The notes beneath the pieces are model-generated. The model searched no databases. It had not been told where the DNA came from and saw only the letters and a list, made by a program, of their open reading frames with translations. The position numbers and the translations under genes are program-made. From contig CM038215.1 of assembly GCA_021442155.1 (NCBI GenBank), positions 7,216,976 through 7,280,975 of the forward strand: DNA of 64,000 nt. Reading direction: 5' to 3'. This stretch comes from Cymbidium sinense. Lineage: Eukaryota > Streptophyta > Magnoliopsida > Asparagales > Orchidaceae. This document shows, one piece after another, positions 24,501 through 35,347 of the stretch (position 1 is its first letter; the number at the start of each line of letters is the position of its first letter).

Positions 24501-27393
24501 GGTTTAGGTTTGGTTTAGGATTTAGGCTTTATTAATTATTTATTTTTAAGTTTTATTATTAGGTTTATTTTTTAGGTTTAGGTTTTTATTTTATGTTTTT
24601 AGGTTTATGTTTTAGATTTTTATTTTAGTATTTTTAGGTTTTCTTCTTTAGTTTAGGTTTAGGTTTATTTTTAGTTTATTTTATTTTCTTTAGTTCAGGT
24701 TTGTGTTTAGGTTTAGGTTTAGGTTTTATTTATTTTAGTTTAGTTTATTTAAGTTTAGGTTTTGGCTTATTTTTATTTTAGGTTTTTTTTTTTTAATTTA
24801 GGACTTCAATTTTATTTTTTATTTATTTTTGGGTATTATTTTTAGGTTTATTATTTTGTTTAAGTTTTTATTTAGTTTTTTATTTTATTTTATTTTAGGT
24901 TTATTTTATTTTTATTTTAGGTATAGTTTTTATTTTAATTAGGTTTTTTATTTTTTTAGTTTAGTTTAGATTTTTATTTATTTTATCTTAGTTTCTTTTT
25001 TATTTTTTATTTTATTTTCTTTTTAGGTTTAGGTTTAGGTTTAGGTTTAAGTTTAGGTTTTAGTTTATGTTTTTATTTTATTTAATTTTTTATTTAATTT
25101 TGGTTTTGGTTTTTTATTTATTTTATTTTTAAGTTTTATATAGTTTAGGTTTAGGTTTTTAAGTTTTTAGGGTTTAGGGTTTGGTGTTTTAGGGTTTATG
25201 CTTTTAGGGTTTAGAGTTTAGGGCTAGGGTTTAGGGTTTAGGGATTAAGGTTTTTTAGGATTTAGGGTTTAAGGTTTAGGTTTACAATTTAAGGTATATG
25301 GTTTTTTTTAAATTAAGTAAATGGGTAACTTTAGGTTTATTTAGTTTATTTTTTATTTATTTTAGTTTATTTTATTTTTTTTATTTTTATTTAGGTTTAT
25401 TTTGTTATTTACTTTAGTTTAGGTTTTTTTTTTTAGTTTATTTTTACGGTTTAGGTTTAGGTTAAAGTTTATTTTTTAGTTAAGTTTTATTTATATTTTA
25501 ATTTTTAGGTATATACTTTATTTTAGGTTTAGGTTTTAATTTTATTTTTTTAGGTTTTGGTTTTAGGTTTTCTTTTAGGTTTATTTTTAGGTTTTATTTT
25601 TTAGTTTGGTTTAATTTTATTTTTAGTTTATTTTATTTTATTTTATTTAGGTTTAGGTTTTATTTATTTTAGTTTAGGCTTAAGTTTATTTTAATTTATT
25701 TTATTTTTATTTTAGGTTTAGGTTTTTATTTAGTTTTCATTTTATTTTAAGAATATTTTATTTTATTTTCATTTAAAATTTATTTTTTTTAAGTTTTTAT
25801 TCTTATGTTTATTTTATTTTTTAGTTTAGTTTAGGTTTTTATTTGTTCTATTTTAGTTTATTTTTTTTTTTTTAGGTTTAGCTTTAGGTTTTAGTTTAGG
25901 TTTTTATTTTATTATATTTTTTATTTTATTTTATTTAGGTTTAGGTTTATTTCTTTATTATATTTTTTTGGGTTTATTTAGTTTAGGTTTAGGTTTTTAG
26001 GTTTTCAGGGTTTAGGGTTTAGGATTTAGGGTTTAAGGTTTAGGGTTTAGGGTTTTAGGGTTTAGGGTTTTAGGGTTTAGGGTTTAGGGTTTTAGGGTTT
26101 AGGGTTTTGGTTTAGCATTTAGGGTTTAGGGTTTAAGGTTTTTAGGGTTTAGGGTTTAGGGTTAGCTTAAAGTTTAAGGTTAGTTTAAGGTTTAGGGTTT
26201 AGGGTTATTTAGGGTTAGGGTTTCGAGTTTTAGAGTTTATGGTTTAGGGTTTGGGTTAGGGTTTCGGGTTTAAGTTCTAGGGTTTAGGGTTTAGGGTTTA
26301 AGGTTAGTTTAGGGTTTAGGGTTTGAGGTAGGGTTTTTTAGGCTTTAGGATTTAGGCTTTAGGGTTGTAAGTTTAGGGTTGTAGGTGTAGGGTTATTTTT
26401 AGGGTTTAGGGTTTAGGATTTTTTTTAAAAAAAAAAAAATTAAGTAAACCGGCAGGTCTAAGTTTATTTAGTTTATTTTTCAATTATTTAAGTTTATTTT
26501 ATTTTCCATTTTGATTTAGGTTTAATTTATATTTTTTTTAGTTTATTTTTAAGGTTTAGGTTTAGGTTAATGTTTATTTTCTAGTTTAGTTTTATTTTAT
26601 TTTATTTAATGTTTAGGTTTTATTTTTAATTTTTAGTTTTAGGTTTAGGTTTTTATTTTATTTTTTTAGGTTTAGGTTTTATGTTTTTATTTTAGGTTTA
26701 TTTTTATTTTTTTTTAATTTAGGTTTAGGTTTATTTTTAGTTTATTTTGTTTTGTTTAGTTTAAGGTTTAGGTTTAGTTTATTTTAGGTTTAGGTTTAGG
26801 TTTTATTTATTTTTAGTTTAGTTTATTTTAGTTTAGGTTTACGAATATTTTGTTTTATTTATTTTAGGTTTAGGGTTTAGGTTCTATTTTTTATTTATTT
26901 TTAGGTTTTATTATTTGGTTTATTTTTTATGTTTAGGTTTTTATTTATTTTTTATTTTATTTTTATTTTAAGTTTAATTTATTTTTATTTTACGTTTAGT
27001 TTTTATTTTATTTAGGTTTTTTTATTTTTATGTTTATTTTATTTTTTTAGTTTAGGTTTTTATTTATTTTATTTTAGTTTAATTTTTATTTTTTTATTTT
27101 ATTTTATTTTTAAGTTTAGGTTTAGGTTTAGGTTTATGTTTAAGTTTAGTTTTTTATTTTATTATATTTTTTGTTATTTTTAGGTTTAGGCTTTTTTATT
27201 TATTTTATTTTTCGATTTTATTTAGTTTAGGTTTAGGATTTTAGGTTTTTAGGGTTTAAGATTTTTGGTTTTGGGTTTAGGGTTTAGGGTTTAAGGTTTA
27301 GGGTTGTTAAGGTTTAAGGTTTATGGTCTAAGGTTTAGTGTTTAGGTTTTGGGTTGAGGTTTTAGTTTAGGGTTTAGGGTTTTGGTTTTTTTT
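21511..27393 (+). repeat. Telomere-like megasatellite array, segment 4
   Basis: The best-ordered part of the array. Anchors are at about 21,729, 22,977, 24,069, 25,310 and 26,437, so units measure 1,248, 1,092, 1,241 and 1,127 bases, alternating long and short. Heptamer-rich blocks are near 21,580-21,720, 22,800-22,970, 23,700-24,060, 25,160-25,310 and 25,990-26,420. The plus strand is again nearly C-free. There is no gene. Confidence 0.87.
21729..26940 (+). repeat. ~2.33-kb higher-order repeat (dimeric), about 2.2 copies
   Basis: Non-adjacent units are more alike than neighbours. The text GAATATTTT next to TTTAGGTTTA recurs at about 22,142, 24,474 and 26,842 (offsets 2,332 and 2,368). GACTTYRATTTTATTTTTT recurs near 22,481 and 24,803. 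The anchors at 22,977 and 25,310 both read AAATTAAGTAAATGGGTA (offset 2,333). The anchors at 21,729, 24,069 and 26,437 are followed by TTAGGTTTAAT, which the others lack. This is the signature of a two-unit higher-order repeat that amplified after the basic ~1.1-kb unit existed. Confidence 0.75.
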
Positions 27394-27453
27394 AAACAAC
27401 GAACAAAATTCAGATTCACAATTTCTTCTTTTCAATTTCATCAACCAAGTAAC
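27394..27453 (-). pseudogene. GR-RBP 3'-UTR stump, copy 5 (truncated)
   Basis: After a T-run the 60 bases here (AAACAACGAACAAAATTCAG onward, ending CATCAACCAAGTAACA) match the outer 3' end of the four longer GR-RBP copies, for example 61,405-61,460. The match stops abruptly at about 27,453, where unrelated sequence (AACGAGGGAAGTGAGG) begins. The coding part is absent and is not found on the far side of the foreign block. It marks the left breakpoint of the non-telomeric insertion or rearrangement. Confidence 0.75.
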
Positions 27454-29565
27454 AAACGAGGGAAGTGAGGTAATCAAATGACATCCTTGCGGCTAGCTAA
27501 AGCCTTATGTTCCGGGGATGTCTAGACTATATACTCATTACCATTCAATCTTATATAAATCAATACATGAATAGAGGAAAGAGAACTCAACATTCATACA
27601 CTTAAGCTATAAGCACAAGCATTTCTTATGTATTTATAACTAGCATCATAACACATATTATTATTCATTTATAAGCTTTTGAAAGATACATTTAGATTTA
27701 ATAGTGATAATAGCCACGCATATATTAAATTAAATCAACACATGCAAGCTTACATAAAGAAAATCCATTTTATTTTACCTAATTATCAAAAGATGGATGC
27801 ATGAATTCAAATGACATACCAAATTTAACATGATTGTGAAGAAGACAATCAAATATAAGCATGTGATTCATTCAACCAAACTAGTTCTTAAGGACAATCA
27901 AATCAAAGAAGATTATTTAAACCAAAGCTTTTTTATTAATTAAGTTTTGGATTTGATTTGATTTAAAGAGGAGAAGAGAAATCATCACTTTCTGTTTTAA
28001 ACTAATTCCCACATTACTAAGTTAATTTAATTTAAGCAGCTGTAATTAAGTTGATTTTATGGGTTAATTAAGTTGAACCCTTAATTAGATGAATTAATTA
28101 CCCTTACTAATGTCACCTTAAAGTAATTAACTAAATACTTATGAGCCAACATGATTTGCATGAGAAATAAACTTGCATTGATCCTAGGAAATAATAGGGG
28201 CCTAATGCAATTAGCTCATGATTAATAGTAAATTAGATTAAAAGTCTTAATTTATTACTCTTATGGTTCTCCCACACATATGGACTAACCATAATTTCAT
28301 TAAACTCATTTAGGTTATTAAACACCTAAAAATCTTCCCCATGATTTAGTTAATTAAGGTTTGATGTGATTATGATTTCAATTTGATTAAGTAATTTAAT
28401 TAATTAGTTAAATATTAAATAATTTTATTTTAAAAAAGGGTGAAAAAAACTTAGGGAAAGGGGTCCCAACCCTATTCCTTAGTTCACTTACTGTTGAACA
28501 ATGATTAATAAACTTAATTAACTAATTTATTACTATTCATTAGATTAATTAATCAATAATTAACTTAAAAGAGTAATTAAGGTTTAATTAGTCAATTTTC
28601 TTAATTGAGCAATAAATCCCAAGAAAATCATGGGAGGCAGAGGTCATCCTATTAAATTAACCCATAAAATTTAGGTTTAATTGCTCAAGCAATTAAAAAG
28701 TAATTAAGCTAATTAATTTTGCAATTAAACTAATTACTATTCAAAATTAGTTAAGATAATTTTTAATTAATTCTCCTCTAAAATACTTGTAAAATGAGTA
28801 TTTATTTGCATTATTTTATTTCTCTATGATTTTTTTATGATTTTTAGAAGTTTTAGCCATTAAAATGATTAGTTAAGCCTAATTAAAACCTTAGCCTATT
28901 GGAACCACATGGCGCGATGACGCGATGCACTTTCGAGATGTCACACTAACACGATGAGCTTTCCACGTGGCATCGTGAGACTGGCTACTTAAAACTTATC
29001 CAACTAAGTGCTTACGTGGCGGCGGCGGATGCTCTTTCTCGTTCACCGTCTGATCTATGATTGGATAGCAACGATTAATCCGATAACTTAATAGGGTTAA
29101 ATTAGATGGATCTAGCAAATTTAATCACGATTGTCCATTTTTATCATGCAAAGCCGATGGTGTTTGATCTAACGTCATGCGAGTGAGAGAGAATGGAGTC
29201 ATCATTCTAACTTGATCTAAGCGAGCTCAGATCAACTCCAAAAGGATTCCACACCTTCATGATATCGATCGAAGAGGATCCAATAGTCAAGATCACACGA
29301 GATGCAAGTTTTCTTCAAAAATCTCCAACCCATTTTTGGCTAAGGTTCAATTTTGGAAGCATACCTCATCGGAGCTAAAGACCAGTAGCTCGAACAATTG
29401 AGGAAGCTTCATCTATTGGAGATGAAGCCTTGTTGAGAAGCAATTGGATCAATTCCTCATTGTTCGCTCAAAAGGCCATGAACTGATGATTTGGAACATA
29501 GCTTTGATCGAAGTCTGACCTCCGATGCACAGGAAGCTTGGGAGATGCTTCGTTCTTGCTCAATG
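27454..29565. other. Non-telomeric DNA of unknown origin
   Basis: Composition changes sharply: all four bases are present and telomere-like motifs vanish. From 27,900 to 28,800 it is rich in TTAATTAA/AATTAATTA palindromes. From 28,900 to 29,560 it is more GC-balanced and includes two ACGTGGC cores (28,965-28,971 and 29,014-29,020), of the kind plant G-box/ABRE sites use. I recognise no protein; a 72-codon open frame starts at 29,491 but runs into the RTE insertion. It may be part of an LTR-element non-coding region or host DNA; I cannot tell which. Confidence 0.45.
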
Positions 29566-29582
29566 TGGCCTAAGGATGGTGC
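29566..29582 (+). repeat. Target-site duplication, left copy (RTE LINE)
   Basis: The 17 bases TGGCCTAAGGATGGTGC occur here immediately left of the RTE 3' tail, and again at 30,631-30,647 immediately right of the truncated 5' end. This is a direct flanking repeat as made by target-primed insertion. Confidence 0.92.
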
Positions 29583-30630
29583 AACAACAATAACAACAAT
29601 AACAACAACAACAAGCATTAATCCCACTAGGTGGGGTCAGCTACATGAATCCATCATCTCCATTGTGTCCTATTATGTGCCAAATTCTCATTTAAATCAA
29701 GTATACTAAGATCATTTTTTATACATCTTAACCAAGTCTTTTTAGGTCTACCACTACCTTTCTTAACATAAGGCAAATCTAATGCATCTACTCTCCTAAT
29801 CAGGTCATCGACGTCGACACTTTATGTGGCCAAACCATCTAAGGAGACTCTCCCTAATCTTATCTACCATTGGAGCTACTCCAACTTTTTCCCGAATATA
29901 CTCATTTTGCATTCTATCTCTAAGAGTAAAGCCACTCATCCAGCTAAGCATCCTCATCTTTGTAACACTTAACTTAGTCTTATGTTTCTCTTTTATTGGC
30001 CAATATTCTGCACCATAAGTCATTGCAGGTCTTACCACCATCTTATAAAATTTTCCCTTAAGTTTAAGTGGAACTTTTATCACATAATAGGCGGATGCAT
30101 TCCTCCACTTCAACCATCCAACTTGAATTCTACTAATAACATCTCCATCTATTTCACCATCATTTTGAATAATAGAGCCTAAATATCTGAAACACTCACT
30201 CTTATCAATGACTTGTTCACCTAATGTCACAACACTACCACTAGAACTTCTATAACTAAAATTACACTCCATATATTCAGTTTTAGATCTATTTAAACGA
30301 AAACCTTTAGACTCTAGAGTTGACCTCCATAATTCAAGTTTCTATTGGACTCCCTCTCTAGTCTTATCAACAAGAAGAATGTCATCAGCAAAAAGCATAC
30401 ACCAAGGTACATCTTCTTCTAAATGTCTAGAAAGAATATCCATAACTAAAGTAAAAAAGATAAGGACTTAAAGCTGATCCTTAATGTAATCCAACTGAAA
30501 TAGGAAAATATTTTATCAATCCTCCTTGTGTTTGGACACAAGTAACAACTCTAGTATACATATCCTTAATGACTTGAATATAACTAATATTAACTCCTTT
30601 CTATTCTAGAACTCTCCGAAGAACATCTCT
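29583..30630 (-). mobile_element. 5'-truncated RTE-clade LINE insertion
   Basis: The element lies on minus and is 1,048 bases long between perfect 17-base target-site duplications. Its 3' end (left) is a (AAC/ACA)n tract on plus, that is (TTG)n on the element strand, followed by CCCACTAGGTGGGGTCAGCTACATG, cited here only to its first 20 bases: CCCACTAGGTGGGGTCAGCT. This GGGGTC-GGCTACATG-like end and TTG tail are typical of plant RTE LINEs. Only the C-terminal RT part is present, so it was 5'-truncated on insertion. The intact duplications suggest it is younger than its surroundings. Confidence 0.92.
29805..30630 (-). pseudogene. RTE LINE reverse transcriptase, C-terminal part
   Basis: Reading leftward from the 5' truncation: an SPYLFTLVMDILSRHLEEDV-like RT palm segment, then the catalytic box LFADDILLVDKT (FADD at about 30,381-30,392), then a frame running from 30,272 to 29,805 with [53 protein letters not shown] and [13 protein letters not shown]. 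These are the thumb and C-terminal motifs of plant RTE reverse transcriptases. A stop or frameshift separates the FADD part from the C-terminal frame in places, and the endonuclease is missing. It is a dead fragment. Confidence 0.9.
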
Positions 30631-30647
30631 TGGCCTAAGGATGGTGC
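30631..30647 (+). repeat. Target-site duplication, right copy (RTE LINE)
   Basis: TGGCCTAAGGATGGTGC, identical to 29,566-29,582. Sequence to its right (GTGCAAAGTAAATTTG) is the continuation of the target interrupted by the RTE insertion. Confidence 0.92.
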
Positions 30648-31239
30648 GTGCAAAGTAAATTTGTGTTTGATAGAGAAATGGGAAAGCTAGGTCAAAAATG
30701 GGAGTGTCCTATTTTGGGACTGATGGGAATGGAATTTTTGGATCAAGGAATGAGCTTGGGAACTTAGGAAATGGCTCTAGCGGCTTATCTTGTCTAGCTA
30801 GTGCTCTGAAAAATGATTTTCATGTGTGTTTGAGTGGAAATGAGGGGGTGTATACCCCCTTCATCTTGATTGGACTTGAGATCAGGTTTGGATTCTAGTG
30901 GCGTTGGACATCTCAAGGAGTCGTGGGTGGCAGGGAGGAGGTGAGTTGGCTTGGCTTGGTTGGTTTAAGGTTTGGAGGTGGCTGCCATGGAGGAATCATG
31001 GGTGTCTTATGGATTTCAAATGCTCCAATGGGGAGGGTGACGTGATTTCACCTCCCATCATGGCCTACCCAACCACCCCTTGGGTCAGGTTGGGCAGTGT
31101 CCTAGGTGCCAAGTTGGACCATTGGGAGATTACCAAGTGGCCAAGGAATGGAAATGACCATTTACATGAGTGATTTGTCTCATGTGATTCCCTTGACCCA
31201 AAGGTAGAATGATCATTTGGCATTATATTTGATTTGGGT
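30648..31239. other. Non-telomeric DNA, unrecognised
   Basis: GC-balanced sequence continuing the DNA left of the RTE insertion. Two short adjacent open frames (30,698-30,898 and 30,898-31,173) have no recognisable motif and no gene-like context, and I do not call them genes. Confidence 0.4.
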
Positions 31240-32665
31240 AGATTTTAAATAAGCCAAAAGTGGTTCAGCCAAAATTTCAAGTCAGTTGGAGTTGATTTGG
31301 TTAGGTTTGGTTCAATTTGACTCATTTAGGTCGAATTGGGTTAGGTTGGGTCAAGTTGACCAATTGTTCAAATTGGGTCAAACCAAGGGTTGGGTTAAGT
31401 TCATATGATCATTTAGGATGTTTGGATCAATTGGTTTGGTTTATTTTTGGCATAGATTTAATTTTGGCTCATTTGAATTCATTTGGGTCAAATGGGTTAA
31501 GTTGACCAATTCGACTAAATTAGCCAAATTAGCTTGGGTTGGGTGTTGGTTGGAGTTTAATTGACTAATTGAAGATGATTTGAAGCTTTGGTTTAAATTA
31601 ATTTGGATTGGTTTTGATTTATGCCAACTTGAACCTTTTGGTCAAATTGGGCTAAGTAGATCAATAGGGTTCAATTGGGTCCAACCATGGCTTTGGTAAA
31701 ATTCAACAATCAATTTGGAATGAACTTGAGCTATTAGTTGCAATCAATTTGGTTTATATTTTGATTTGACCCAATTTATTCTTTTAGGTCAATTTGGGTC
31801 AACTTGGGTTAAGAGGGCCAATTGGGTTTGATTTGACTCAATCGAAGGTAAAGTCATATTCAAATATTGATTTTGATTTGGTATGAATCATTGGTTTCAA
31901 GGGATTTGGCTTAGGTTGTAATTTGGCTAGTTTGGATTCATATGGGTTAAGGGGTTGACTTGGTCAAATGACCAAGTTGACTTCTTTTGACCTAATTTGT
32001 GATAATTGATCAACCTAGGGTGATCAACAATCATGATGGGAAGTTTTGATGGGCTTGGTTCAATCTAATTTGGGTAGGACTATTAGAACTTGGCTCAGAT
32101 AGGTAAAATTGGGCACTTTGGGTCAAGTGGACCAATTGGGTTTAGTTGGCTTGATTTTGGGTTGGGTTTGATTTAGTTGAGTTTATATATGGATTTGGGA
32201 TTGATATATAAATTGAATTACAATTGGCTTGAGTTTAAATGGGTTTTTGGTTAATTTGAACATTTCAAGTCAAAAGTTGGGTTTTGGGTTGATCTTAGTT
32301 TGGCTTGATTATTATATATTTAATTTATATTTATGAATATAGTTGAAGGTATGATTGATTCTTGAGAAAATCAATTGAATTTGGGTTTTGGAATGAAGGA
32401 ATTTGGCTAAGTCCATGGAGTTTGGTCATGTGGCATAGGTTTGGATTTTGATTTGGTTTGATTTAGTTTTGATGATTTAAATGTATATTTCATTTAAATT
32501 TGTGAAGATTACTAAAAATATGATTTATTTGTGAGAAAATCAATTTAGTTTGACTTAATTTGGATTAAGATTTGGCTAAGTCCATGAGATAGGTCATATG
32601 GTTTAGGAAGGGTTTTGATTTAATTTGATTTAGTTTGATTTAGTTTTGACCATTTGAATGTAATA
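31240..32665 (+). repeat. TTGGGTCAA-rich degenerate repeat region
   Basis: About 1.4 kb in which short variants of TTGGGTCAA, GACCAATTGG and GATTTGGTTTGATTTAG recur dozens of times at irregular spacing on plus. It is non-coding in all frames apart from short chance ORFs. Such text is common in non-coding parts of plant LTR retrotransposons. It ends abruptly at about 32,665-32,690 where gypsy RNase H coding sequence starts. Confidence 0.6.
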
Positions 32666-32680
32666 TTGATCATATCATCT
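32341..32680 (+). repeat. 169-bp direct tandem duplication
   Basis: GAGAAAATCAATT occurs at 32,364 and 32,533, and GGCTAAGTCCATG at 32,405 and 32,574: both pairs are offset by 169 bases. The two copies are diverged but alignable across their length and form the right end of the TTGGGTCAA-rich region. Confidence 0.8.
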
Positions 32681-32689
32681 GTCCAATCC

Positions 32690-34330
32690 TTGCACCAACA
32701 ATGAAGTCAAATATGAGGCTCTGATTTCCTATCTGGAGTTAGTCGTTACTCTAAGAATATAGAACATCAACATCTTTGGGGATTCTCAACTAGTTATCAA
32801 CTAAATCGTTGAGTCCTATAAGGTTATAAAGCCCAAGCTCCATCATTACCACAAGTACACCATGGAGTTATTGGCCCAAATCTCAGAGGTTACCATTTAT
32901 AAGATTCCTCAAGGAGAGATAGTGCTTTTAGCCAAGCTTGCCAAGGAGTTGGCATGTCCGGAGGATGAGTACATATCAATAAAGGTCCAAAATAGACAAG
33001 TATTATCCCTTTTTGATATTGAACTCATCAAAAGTACTCTCTTGAGAAGGAGGATGCCATTGCAAAGAAAGATGAGGAGTTAGATTGGAGGCAACCATTC
33101 ATGGATTACCTAAATAAAGGCAAACTACCTCAAGAGAAGTTCCAAGCCCATTAGATGAAGCAGAGAGCACTTTCCTACAAGCTTGTGGATGGTGTCTTAT
33201 GTCGGTGGTCTTGCGATCATATGTGATTATGTTGTTTATACAAGCACGAAGCCCATAAGATCATGACCGAGATACACTTAGGATTATGTGGAGCCAACCA
33301 ATCCGGTACGAAGATGAAAGCCAAGATCAAGAGACTAGGATACTACTGGCTATCGATGATCAAAGATTGCATGGATACGGCTAGGTGATGCCACCAATGT
33401 CAAATACACATTGTGGTCCTACACCAACTACTTAACATTCTACATCCTACATTGGCCTCATGGCCATTTGAGTGTTGGGGTACCAACATAGTGGGTCCGA
33501 TTGATCCTCCTTCTTCCAAGGTCATCAGTTCATCTTAGTTGTTACTGACTACTTTTCCAAATGGGCGAAGGTGATTCTGCTTAGAGGTCATAGATGTGCT
33601 CGGCAGTGTAACCATATTATATAGGTTCGGAGTGCCTCGATAAATTATATCTGATAATGGTATTGCATTCAAGAGCATCGAGATTAACAAATTTCTCCAG
33701 ACACACAACATAGATTGGAGATATTCTACCATCAACTACCCGAGGGCAAATGGCTTAGAAAAAGCCTTCAATAAAACTCTCATCCAAATACTGAAGAAGA
33801 CACGTGATAATAACAAGCAATAGTGGCATGAGCAGTTAGTTGAAGCCTTGTGGACCTACCGCACCACATATAGAACTCCAACTCACTCTACTCCTTTCTC
33901 CTTAGTGTATGGGTCTGAAGCCAATCTACCATTAGAAGTCCAACTCCCATCACTAAGGATATCTTTGGGTAGCAAGATTACAATAGAGCAGAATGCTAAG
34001 TTATGGTTAAAAGAGTTTGAAGGTTTGGAGGAGAGACACCTGCAGGCAAGCAAAAACCTTAAGCTGTACAAAGCTAAAATGATTCAAGCTCACTACAAGT
34101 TGGTCCATCCTAGAGATTTTTAAGTAGGAGAGCTTATTTTAGTTCTAAGGAGACTGATTGTCGCCCATCATAAGATGGGAGGCAAGTTTGAACCCACTTA
34201 GGAAGGCCTTTTTTTCCATAGAAAAGGCCTACCAAGAATGATCTTATCAGCTTATTAATCATAAGGGAGAGCACCCAATGCTTCCAATCAATGAGCTCCA
34301 CTTAAAGAAATATTATAGATCATGTTTGAA
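32690..34330 (+). pseudogene. Ty3/gypsy (Tat-like) RNase H and integrase, decayed
   Basis: Decayed pol 3' half of an LTR retrotransposon. It opens with an RNase H-like part (NNEVKYEALISYLELVV near 32,697, then FGDSQLVINQIVESY near 32,780), matching the NNEAEYEALI pattern of Tat-lineage elements. Next is an integrase zinc finger with HKIMTEIHLGLCG near 33,250 and CHQCQ near 33,390. In the catalytic core I see WGTNIVGPI (near 33,478) where the family has WGxD, then ISDNGIAFKS near 33,650, then a block where the usual Glu aligns with Lys (near 33,758). WTYRTTYRTPTHSTPFSLVYGSEA follows at 33,850; the C-terminal part ends in LPINELHLKKYY at about 34,310. Several in-frame stops and two lost catalytic residues make it inactive. 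Protease, RT and LTRs were not found. Confidence 0.85.
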
Positions 34331-35347
34331 AATAATTATCATCAATGAAAATTCAATTTTGACTTCAATCTCTTCCATTGTAAAAGTATTCTTATTTGTG
34401 ATCTTCCATGGTGTGTTTAGGGTAGGTGTAAGGAATCCGAGCAGCGTCTTATCCTTCATCGACACAACACAAACATAAATGACAAATAAACATATAAAAT
34501 AAACACATATCTTTTGTCTCGAGCTACTCTTAGTTTAGATAATGCCCCCAACGACACTCACTCAATAGTTGCTCTAGGTTAGGCTGACGTGCTTCCCTGC
34601 TAGTGTGTCACCCTAGTGGTCTTTTTGCTTTGGAGGATATAAGTTTACTATGCTTTCCTTCCTTACTTGGCTACGCACCATGAGCACCTTATTAGTTTGG
34701 TAGGCCTTACTGCGTGGATGGTAAGCTAACTCATGTTGGCTTTATTTAAGAGGATGTGGGTCTGCTACGCATTCTTCTTGGATTAGCCTTCGTGCACTAA
34801 CTGAGTCGAGTATATTTGAGGTTTAGGTTATGTCCCCTGGTGGATCCTTCTATCCTGACTGCTTCAAGTTTGGGTCCAGTCCTTCCTAAGGGCTCCCCGC
34901 TTAGTAGTCGCTCTAGGTTAGATAACATATGTCCTGCCAATGATGGACTATCCCTATGATCAGTTTCACTTAGAAATTTATAAGCCTACATGTTTTCTTT
35001 CAAGATTGATCATTGCACATCGACGAGCACCTTAGGTTGGTTGGTTCTCACTATGCTGACAGATACAGCTTAGCTTAGTTGGTTCTCTCACCTTAGGATA
35101 CACCAATCTTAGTAGATGTAAGTATGCTACACTTTCTCCTTGAGTTGGCGATCGTACACCTTAGGATAACGCCCCTTGTAGCACCTCATTTGTGGGCACT
35201 ATATTTGGATCACATCCTTTGTGAACCCCTTTTAGACACTACTTGGGTTACTATTGGATTGGACAATTCCTCTTTCCTATTAACTACCCTTATGGTTGGA
35301 GAATCCATCCTGTGGATGTGCAGAATCTCCTTTGGTCTAGTAAATCT
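34331..35347 (+). other. Gypsy 3' non-coding region, unduplicated part
   Basis: Follows the integrase directly. It has no coding capacity and contains early, diverged units of the ~400-bp repeat described below (GCTCTAGGTTAGGCTGACGTG near 34,577 and GCTCTAGGTTAGATAAC near 34,908). It corresponds to the long post-integrase region that Tat-lineage elements carry. I found no LTR end or polypurine tract that I could defend. Confidence 0.55.

Noticed and set aside
30698..31173. Two adjacent open frames of 66 and 91 codons on plus
   Set aside because: No recognisable domain, no start context or neighbouring exon, and position within decayed repeat-rich DNA; treated as chance.
31317..31505. 62-codon open frame on plus
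   Set aside because: Produced by the TTGGGTCAA-type repeat; no independent evidence.
27454..34500. Complete LTR retrotransposon with both LTRs
   Set aside because: I could not find paired LTRs, a primer-binding site, gag, protease or RT; only RNase H and integrase are supported.
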